From positions 1-5,088 of the forward strand of contig JAUVIG010000304.1 in NCBI GenBank assembly GCA_030592825.1: a stretch of 5,088 nt of DNA, read 5' to 3'. The position numbers were made by a program, and so were the translations under genes. This DNA comes from Chlorobiota bacterium (GTDB lineage Bacteria; Bacteroidota; Bacteroidia; Bacteroidales; JAADGE01). Below the pieces are notes generated by a model, which saw nothing but the letters and a program-made list of their open reading frames with translations, ran no database searches and had not been told where the DNA came from. Below are positions 1-5,088 of this stretch, piece by piece (position 1 is the first letter of the stretch; the number at the start of each line of letters is the position of its first letter).

Positions 1-1089
1 AAACGGGTTAAAATCGTCAAAATCTTGAGAAGAATTGGTTCTGTAAACGTCTCTTACCCATTCATTAACGTTTCCTGCCATACAATATAAACCGAAGTCA
101 TTAGGCCAGTATGAATCAACAGGTACAGTTATTGAGCCGTTATCATTAAGAGCTCCTGCAACACCCATCATATCACCGCGACCTCTTTTGAAGTTAGCCA
201 AAAAACGGCCAAGTTCTCTTTTGGTATCTTTTCTTAAATAGTGTCCGTTCCATGGATATAATCTGTGAGACCATATACGTTCAGGAGAAGTTCTTGAGTT
301 TCCTATAAGAGCGAGGGCTGCATATTCCCATTCTGCTTCTGTAGGAAGTTGATATTTCGGTAATAAGATTCCGTCTTCCATTCTGACTCTTCTTTCGCCG
401 TCATCGCTTAAGCTTGGCAATCCCTGTTCAACTCCTACATCATATTGCCCTGCCAGATATGCATCTGTATTGAAGTTTTCAGCTCCGTGTTGATCATCCG
501 GACTGAATCTCAATATACCTTCATCAACAAGAATTTGTTCGTTTACACGATCAGTTCTCCAATCACAAAATTTTGATGCTTGAATCCAACTTACACCTAT
601 AACAGGATAAGTGTAATAATTAGGAGATCTGAAATAATAATCAACGTATGGCTCATTATAAGCAAGTTTTCTTCTCCATGCCAGAGTATCAGGTAAGGCG
701 TCTTGATAAATTAGCGGCATATCAATGAATACTCTTTTTAACCAGAATAAGTATTCAAGATAATCCACATTTGTTACTTCAGTTTCATCCATATAATATG
801 ATGATACCGTAATTCTTCTGGGCATATTGTTCCACGAATACATCATATCTTGTTCAACTCTACCCATTTGGAACGCTCCACCTTCTATAAAAACTAAACC
901 CGGTCCTGTATTTTGCTCATTAAAAGAAGATACTTCAAAACCTCCGTTGTCAGCAGAGTTATACATCCACCCTGTTGAAGATGAATGTGTTCCTAAATTT
1001 ACAGAACTTGAACCACCGCTTCCGCATGAATTTAAAACAAAAGCTAAAGCAACAAAAGTTGCAATCGGAAATAATAATTTCATTTTCAT
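1..1089 (-). CDS. gldJ: GldJ-type gliding motility/T9SS lipoprotein, SUMF1/FGE-like fold (C-terminus cut by window edge)
   Basis: This encodes an outer-membrane lipoprotein of the gliding/type IX secretion machinery; in Flavobacterium, GldJ is needed for gliding and for stability of GldK. The first 363 residues are visible and the frame is open to the left edge, so the C-terminus is missing (I recall the family as about 550 residues). The N-terminus is a lipoprotein signal: MKMK, a hydrophobic stretch (residues 5-19), then LNSC with the lipid-carrying Cys at 22 and a Gly/Ser-rich tether. Next come a GW...NGGFE segment (40-52), typical of GldJ, and the SUMF1-type domain: GPGLVFIEGGAFQMG (62-76), YYMDETEVTN (98-107), VIGVSWIQASKFCDW (163-177), LPTEAEWEYAA (248-258) and MAGNVNEWV (337-345). 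The fold resembles formylglycine-generating enzyme, but known GldJ proteins are structural; the region that would hold the FGE cysteines is outside the window. The ATG at 1089 was chosen because it gives a normal lipoprotein signal; an in-frame ATG at 1158 would add 23 polar residues. GldK/PorK is the main alternative, but the GldJ-like N-terminus makes it less likely. Confidence 0.88.
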   Translation of the reverse strand, partial: MKMKLLFPIATFVALAFVLNSCGSGGSSSVNLGTHSSSTGWMYNSADNGGFEVSSFNEQNTGPGLVFIEGGAFQMGRVEQDMMYSWNNMPRRITVSSYYMDETEVTNVDYLEYLFWLKRVFIDMPLIYQDALPDTLAWRRKLAYNEPYVDYYFRSPNYYTYPVIGVSWIQASKFCDWRTDRVNEQILVDEGILRFSPDDQHGAENFNTDAYLAGQYDVGVEQGLPSLSDDGERRVRMEDGILLPKYQLPTEAEWEYAALALIGNSRTSPERIWSHRLYPWNGHYLRKDTKRELGRFLANFKRGRGDMMGVAGALNDNGSITVPVDSYWPNDFGLYCMAGNVNEWVRDVYRTNSSQDFDDFNPF

Positions 1090-1251
1090 CTGTCTTTTTT
1101 TATTTTTTTCAATTATTAAATGTTCGCCTGTCTTATAAGAATTAAGGTGAACTTTCATAAATATTTTCCGTTAAATATGTTTTATAAATCGAAAATTATT
1201 TATGTTAATTTTATTTAAAAACCTGTTTTAATTTTCAATTCACAAATATAA
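1090..1251. other. AT-rich spacer between porP and gldJ
   Basis: These 162 bases separate the porP stop codon from the gldJ start; both genes are read leftwards. I see no RNA gene and no GC-rich hairpin followed by a T-run that would make a clear terminator. On the minus strand the last bases before the gldJ ATG are A-rich with no Shine-Dalgarno sequence, as is usual in Bacteroidota. The spacer carries a possible -7 promoter element (1243-1250) and an ATG (1158-1156) that is in frame with gldJ. Read-through from porP into gldJ is possible. Confidence 0.7.
1243..1250 (-). promoter_or_regulatory. Possible -7 element (TAnnTTTG) upstream of gldJ
   Basis: The minus strand reads TATATTTG, an exact match to the Bacteroidota -7 consensus TAnnTTTG. 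It lies immediately after the porP stop codon. Transcription would start about 145 bases ahead of the chosen gldJ start. The partner -33 TTG is not well placed: the nearest TTG is only 14 bases upstream rather than about 19-21. In such AT-rich DNA a match can arise by chance, so this is a weak call. Confidence 0.3.
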
Positions 1252-2253
1252 CTAAAAATCTGAACAATATATTGTGTTCTTGAATTTTCTTTTTTCAGAA
1301 CAATTAAACTTATATTTCAGACTAATCTGATTATAACTGATTGGTATTGTTATGAATCTGGCAAAATTAATTTCGTAAATATATGATATTCTGATGTTTC
1401 TGTAATTCAGCCCTAATGATATAATTGATCCTAAAGTGTTAAATTTTATATTATGTTTTAAATAAAACCTTGTTAAAAAAATGTTATTAATTATATGAAC
1501 AGCATATATTATTTGATGAAAATTATTTTGAAAGTTGTATATAACTTCCGGTATTATAAAAAGTTGCGATTTATACTGTTCTTTTTTAACAGAAAAAATC
1601 TTGCCAAAATTAAAATTAATTGCCGGATTGAGTAAATTATTTTTATCTTTTAAAAAGAATTTGTCTATATGTTGAACTGATAATCCTGTTCTGTAATTGT
1701 GTGATAAGAAAGATGTCCCAACAGAGAAGTCGTATGTTTTTACATCACGAAATCCGGATTCTGATGATACCTGATTTATAAGTCCGGAAATCGGATCAAT
1801 TTGATCACTGAAAATTAACTTATCTGTGTTAATATTCTGCTGAAAATATGAGACTTGCAAAGCTGTATTTATTAGCTTTCGTTCATTAATATTTATTTTA
1901 TATGAATAAATACCTGAAACAGAAAGATTGTTAATTGAGCCTTTTCCTTGTCGGTTGTTATATAATAAGAATGCAAAACCGCTGTTGTGTTTAGATAGGT
2001 TCTGATTATATGAAAATGAAAAAAGATTATTAAAAAGATTCATTTTGTAATTCAAATCAATTTCAGGACATTTACTTAAGCCTGAATATGAAGGGTTTAA
2101 TAAAATTTTTTCGGAATAAGGATCAGAGAAACTAAAATCTTGTGAAATTGCATTATGATTATTAAAAAAAAACATACTCAAAAATATAAAAATTCGTTTA
2201 ACAGAATAAATTAGTCTTAATTTTGTTAAATATATATTATTGAATATAAACAT
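1252..2253 (-). CDS. PorP/SprF-family type IX secretion outer-membrane barrel protein
   Basis: This is a complete gene of 333 residues, a usual length for the PorP/SprF family. These proteins are predicted outer-membrane beta-barrels that support T9SS secretion. PorP of Porphyromonas associates with the PorK/PorN ring, and SprF of Flavobacterium is needed for secretion of the adhesin SprB. Visible family marks are the mature N-terminus with DPYSEKILLNPSYSG (44-58), where NPxxxG is the family hallmark; alternating polar/aromatic strands such as SGFAFLLYNN; the central GFRDVKTYDFSVGTSF segment followed by YRTGLSVQHI; and late segments such as GLNYRNIRISYIYE. The signal peptide is unusually long: about 20 residues with basic positions (K11, R13, K19, R20), a hydrophobic core (21-30), and probable cleavage before Gln38. 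The first ATG is kept because the only later Met in this region (27) would destroy the signal. The neighbours are gldJ downstream on the same strand and porU divergent 8 bases away. Many genomes carry several PorP paralogues, so I cannot say whether this is the core PorP or one devoted to a particular cargo. Confidence 0.87.
   Translation of the reverse strand: MFIFNNIYLTKLRLIYSVKRIFIFLSMFFFNNHNAISQDFSFSDPYSEKILLNPSYSGLSKCPEIDLNYKMNLFNNLFSFSYNQNLSKHNSGFAFLLYNNRQGKGSINNLSVSGIYSYKININERKLINTALQVSYFQQNINTDKLIFSDQIDPISGLINQVSSESGFRDVKTYDFSVGTSFLSHNYRTGLSVQHIDKFFLKDKNNLLNPAINFNFGKIFSVKKEQYKSQLFIIPEVIYNFQNNFHQIIYAVHIINNIFLTRFYLKHNIKFNTLGSIISLGLNYRNIRISYIYEINFARFITIPISYNQISLKYKFNCSEKRKFKNTIYCSDF
2218..2225 (+). 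promoter_or_regulatory. Possible -7 element (TAnnTTTG) for porU inside porP
   Basis: The plus strand reads TAATTTTG, an exact match to the Bacteroidota -7 consensus TAnnTTTG, 36 bases ahead of the porU ATG. A TTCG at 2193-2196, one mismatch from the -33 TTTG, precedes it with a 21-base spacer, which is within the usual range. Transcription would start near 2232 and leave a leader of about 30 bases. The element lies inside the signal-peptide codons of porP on the other strand, which is expected because the gap between the two genes is too small to hold a promoter. Chance matches are common at this base composition. Confidence 0.4.
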
Positions 2254-2261
2254 TAATAAAA
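2254..2261. other. 8-base gap between divergent porP and porU starts
   Basis: The two start codons face away from each other with only 8 A/T bases between them. Neither gene has a Shine-Dalgarno sequence; both have A/T-rich leaders. An in-frame TAA at 2247-2249 rules out a longer porU start, and porU has no nearby downstream ATG that would keep its signal peptide. The promoter of each gene must therefore lie within the 5' coding part of the other. Confidence 0.75.
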
Positions 2262-5088
2262 ATGATTAAAATTTCTGCAAAAGTTTTGTTTATCAGCTTT
2301 TTCTTATTTTTCAATAAAGTTGAAAAAATATCTTCGCAAACATTCTCAAAAAAAATCAATTGGCAAAATAAAAGATTTGTTTCTGATTCAATAACGGGAT
2401 ATTATGTGTTAGATTTTGAAAAAGCAGCAATGTTTTCTGATAATAAATTACCATATTTTGCTGAAAATATTAATATAAGAAAGTTTTATGACCAAAACTT
2501 TGATTATAAAGTAAAACTTGAAAATCCTGAATATATTGTATTTAAAAATGATGAATTATCAGGTGTGAAAGGACTTGAAAATATAAAAGAATCAATAATT
2601 ATTGAATCTGAAGTTCATTTAGCGAGAGGAGTTCCGTATTTACAATATAAACTTATTCCTGCTAAAAGAAATAAAACTACCGGAAAGATTGAAAAACTCA
2701 CCGGTTTTAAAATAAAGATTGTAAAAACTCCAAGAAAAAAATCCGGTAAGCAAAAGTTATATGCAGAAAATTCAGTTTTACAAAGCGGAACATGGGTGAA
2801 GATAAGAATAAGTAAAACGGGTTTATATAAATTAACTTTTGAAGAATTACAGAGTATGGGAGTTGCAAATCCCGAGAATGTTCGTGTGTTTGGAAATGAC
2901 GCAGGTTGGTTGCCGATGATTGCCGGAGAGGAAAGACCTGATGATCTTATTGAAAATGATATATTATTTTCGAATAATTCAATTATTTTCTTTGCTTACG
3001 GTCCTGATAAACATGATTATAATGAAAGTAAAGGTATTTTCGAGCCTCGGCATCACTATTATTCAGAGTATGCATATTATTTCTTAACATCAGAACATAA
3101 CAGCGGATATGATAATTCCGTAAAAACCATTAATTCAACTACACAACCGGAAACTCACAGTGTAAATACATATGATGCTTTTGCAGTTCATGATAATGAC
3201 GTATTGAATATTGCTCAAACAGGCAGAATATGGTATGGTGAGTCTTTTGATATTAATAATAATCAAAATTTTGATTTCTCTTTTTCGAACTTAATTAATA
3301 GTAATACCGCACGTATAAATATAAATGTTGCTTCAACTTCTTTAAGTTCATATTTTACGGCAAGTGTGAACGGCGAATCTCAAAATATTACATTTTCCGG
3401 AAATTATGATAGTCACATTACTGCTTTCAGGTCATCAAAGAGTTTTGATTTTAATACAGGAACTTCAGATAATATTTCAGTTAATTTGAATTTTAACAGT
3501 GGTTCGCCGGCGGTTAGATCATGGTTGGATAATATTTATATTAATGCAAAATGTGATCTTCGTTTTACAAGCGGACAAATGTTATTTCGTAATGCAGAAA
3601 CTTTGGGTGAGACTAATATTACTAAATACACTTTAAGTGATGCAGGAAGTTCCGTAATTGTTTGGGATATTACTGATCCTGTAAAACCAAAAAGAGTAAA
3701 TTCAAATATTACAGGAACTAATCAAACATTTATATTCTCAAGTTCAGAATTAAAAGAATTTACAGCATTCGATAATACATCTTTTTTAAAACCTGATCTT
3801 GAAAATGTTGAACAAGTTTCAAATCAGAATTTACACGCTACGCCCGGAAATACTGATATGATAATTGTTACAAATCCGGACTTTATGGCTCAAGCAAATG
3901 AATTAAAAAACTTGCATGAAACCATGGATAATATGAATATAAAGATTGTTACACAACAACAGGTTTATAACGAGTTTTCATGTGGAGCTGACGATTTTTC
4001 TGCAATAAGAGATTATGCAAGAATGGTATATCATAAAGCAAGCTCGCAAGATACTTTAAGATATTTATTACTTTTCGGCGACGGCTCATATGATAACAGA
4101 ACAGGCATAGGTGAAAACGGTAACTATATGATAACTTTTCAACGCAAATACTCCGAAGGGCTGACTGTTAAAGGTGTATCAGATGATTTTTTCGGATTGT
4201 TGGATGACGATGAAGGCGATTTCGAAGACAGCCTTGACGGTATGTTGGATATTGGTGTAGGACGAATACCGGTGAGTACAGTTCAACAAGCTTCAGAGCA
4301 TATTGCAAAAATTAAAAATTATATAAGTTCCTCTACTTACGGAGATTGGAGAAATCAATTATGTTTTATAGCTGATGATTTAGGTGAAAACGATTCTATT
4401 CATATGACACAAACTGAAGATATAATTGATACTATTAGTAAGTATTATCCCGGTTTGTGTTTTAATATTGAAAAAATATATCTTGATGCTTATACACAGT
4501 ACACTGAATCGGGTGGTGAACGATATCCGGATGCTAATAATGCCATAAATAACAGAGTACAAAAAGGAACTTTATTAGTAAACTATATAGGGCATGGAGG
4601 TGTACACGGTTTAGCACACGAAAGAGTTGTTTCAATCAGTGAAATTGAAAGCTGGAAGAACTTTGATAAATTAGCTTTATTTGTAACAGCGACATGTGAA
4701 TTTACAAGATTTGACGATTATGAGTTTACATCTGCAGGAGAACGAGTTTTTTTAAATCCCGATGGCGGTGCTATAGCTATGTTTACTACAGCAAGAGTTG
4801 CATTTATTGGTTCAAACGGTCAGTTAACAAAAGAATTTTACAGAAATGCTTTTAAAAGCTTTGATACAGGTGAAAGGTACAGATTAGGTGATATTATCAG
4901 GATTACAAAAACAAATGTAAATTCTGATAATAATTTCATCTTCTTTTTGATGGGAGACCCGGCATTAAAACTTGGTTATGCGGCTGACAATAAAGTTGTT
5001 ACGACATTAATAAATGATCATTCAATTGCAGAAATTGATACATTAAAAGCTTTAAGTGAAGCCTCTTTTTCCGGTGAGGTTCAAGATA
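2262..5088 (+). CDS. porU: PorU, type IX secretion system sortase, C25 (gingipain-like) peptidase (C-terminus cut by window edge)
   Basis: PorU is the surface-exposed T9SS C-terminal signal peptidase. In Porphyromonas it works in the attachment complex with PorV, PorQ and PorZ, cleaving the C-terminal domain from cargo and joining the cargo to anionic LPS. The frame runs intact for 942 residues to the window edge. A signal peptide (hydrophobic 8-17, likely cut before Gln26) is followed by a large N-terminal region with SGTWVKI (175-181), GLYKL (187-191), RIWYGE (322-327) and RSWLDNIY (419-426). The C25 domain (about 533-905) shows LLLFGDGSYDNR (602-613), DDFFGLLDDDEG (641-652), DIGVGRIPV (663-671), YIGHGG with catalytic His778, TATCEFTRFDD with catalytic Cys812, SAGER (824-828) and LMGDPALKLGYA (896-907). 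The 34-residue His-Cys spacing is close to that of gingipain RgpB (His211/Cys244). The missing end should hold the Ig-like part and PorU's own C-terminal domain. A secreted gingipain-like protease is the alternative, but the long N-terminal region and the GldJ/PorP neighbours favour PorU. The ATG at 2262 is the only start that gives a signal peptide. Confidence 0.93.
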   Translation, partial: MIKISAKVLFISFFLFFNKVEKISSQTFSKKINWQNKRFVSDSITGYYVLDFEKAAMFSDNKLPYFAENINIRKFYDQNFDYKVKLENPEYIVFKNDELSGVKGLENIKESIIIESEVHLARGVPYLQYKLIPAKRNKTTGKIEKLTGFKIKIVKTPRKKSGKQKLYAENSVLQSGTWVKIRISKTGLYKLTFEELQSMGVANPENVRVFGNDAGWLPMIAGEERPDDLIENDILFSNNSIIFFAYGPDKHDYNESKGIFEPRHHYYSEYAYYFLTSEHNSGYDNSVKTINSTTQPETHSVNTYDAFAVHDNDVLNIAQTGRIWYGESFDINNNQNFDFSFSNLINSNTARININVASTSLSSYFTASVNGESQNITFSGNYDSHITAFRSSKSFDFNTGTSDNISVNLNFNSGSPAVRSWLDNIYINAKCDLRFTSGQMLFRNAETLGETNITKYTLSDAGSSVIVWDITDPVKPKRVNSNITGTNQTFIFSSSELKEFTAFDNTSFLKPDLENVEQVSNQNLHATPGNTDMIIVTNPDFMAQANELKNLHETMDNMNIKIVTQQQVYNEFSCGADDFSAIRDYARMVYHKASSQDTLRYLLLFGDGSYDNRTGIGENGNYMITFQRKYSEGLTVKGVSDDFFGLLDDDEGDFEDSLDGMLDIGVGRIPVSTVQQASEHIAKIKNYISSSTYGDWRNQLCFIADDLGENDSIHMTQTEDIIDTISKYYPGLCFNIEKIYLDAYTQYTESGGERYPDANNAINNRVQKGTLLVNYIGHGGVHGLAHERVVSISEIESWKNFDKLALFVTATCEFTRFDDYEFTSAGERVFLNPDGGAIAMFTTARVAFIGSNGQLTKEFYRNAFKSFDTGERYRLGDIIRITKTNVNSDNNFIFFLMGDPALKLGYAADNKVVTTLINDHSIAEIDTLKALSEASFSGEVQD

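Noticed and set aside
1..1089. Reading the SUMF1-domain protein as an active formylglycine-generating or ergothioneine-type enzyme
   Set aside because: The lipoprotein signal, the GldJ-like N-terminal segment and the T9SS neighbours point to a structural GldJ role. The visible cysteines (22, 175, 336) do not form the FGE active-site pair, whose expected region is outside the window.
827..1138. Plus-strand open frame of 103 codons
   Set aside because: It lies opposite the signal-peptide and early-domain codons of gldJ, whose protein matches its family closely throughout. The plus-strand translation has no recognisable domain or leader and ends in a low-complexity run made by the A/T-rich DNA upstream of gldJ.
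1192..1212. Inverted repeat AAAATTA / TAATTTT with a 7-base loop
   Set aside because: The stem is entirely A/T in a strongly A/T-rich spacer and is not followed by a convincing T-run in a position that would end the porP transcript. Chance is the simplest explanation.
1213..1235. Possible terminator hairpin after porP (minus strand TTAAAA, 5-base loop, TTTTAA)
   Set aside because: Six A-T pairs only, so too weak to call an intrinsic terminator; gldJ may simply be read through from porP.
4380..4562. Minus-strand open frame of 60 codons
   Set aside because: It is antisense to the conserved C25 domain of porU just before the catalytic His. The Ile/Phe/Ser-rich translation looks like a shadow and matches nothing I know.

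Overview
This AT-rich window comes from a member of the Bacteroidota. It is almost entirely filled by three genes of the type IX secretion system (T9SS) and gliding machinery. The lineage call rests on the proteins (GldJ, PorP/SprF and PorU families, all restricted to this phylum), on starts that have A-rich leaders instead of Shine-Dalgarno sequences, and on signal peptides that end just before a Gln. Family names come from recognising conserved motifs by eye, not from a database search.

Layout. The minus strand from the left edge to 1089 carries the N-terminal 363 residues of a GldJ-type lipoprotein (SUMF1/FGE fold); its C-terminus lies off the left edge. A 162-base AT-rich spacer (1090-1251) separates it from a complete minus-strand PorP/SprF-family outer-membrane barrel gene (1252-2253). 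Only 8 bases separate the porP start codon from the divergent plus-strand gene (2262 to the right edge). That gene encodes the first 942 residues of PorU, the C25-family (gingipain-like) T9SS sortase. Its catalytic His (778) and Cys (812) are both present, and its C-terminal part lies off the right edge.

How the genes fit together. In the T9SS as known from Porphyromonas and Flavobacterium, cargo crosses the outer membrane through the SprA/Sov translocon. PorP/SprF barrels and GldJ/GldK-type lipoproteins form the outer-membrane and periplasmic part of the apparatus. PorU at the surface removes the C-terminal signal from cargo and attaches the cargo to the cell. Grouping these genes is consistent with a core T9SS locus. 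The porP and gldJ genes lie in the same direction and may be co-transcribed, while porU is read the opposite way from the nearly absent porP-porU gap. A TAnnTTTG-type -7 match lies inside the 5' end of porP for porU, and another lies just after the porP stop for gldJ.

I see no RNA gene, mobile element, CRISPR array or convincing terminator, and no previously undescribed system. The points worth a second look are the very tight divergent start-to-start arrangement, the alternative in-frame start of gldJ, and the placement of a PorP paralogue between gldJ and porU.
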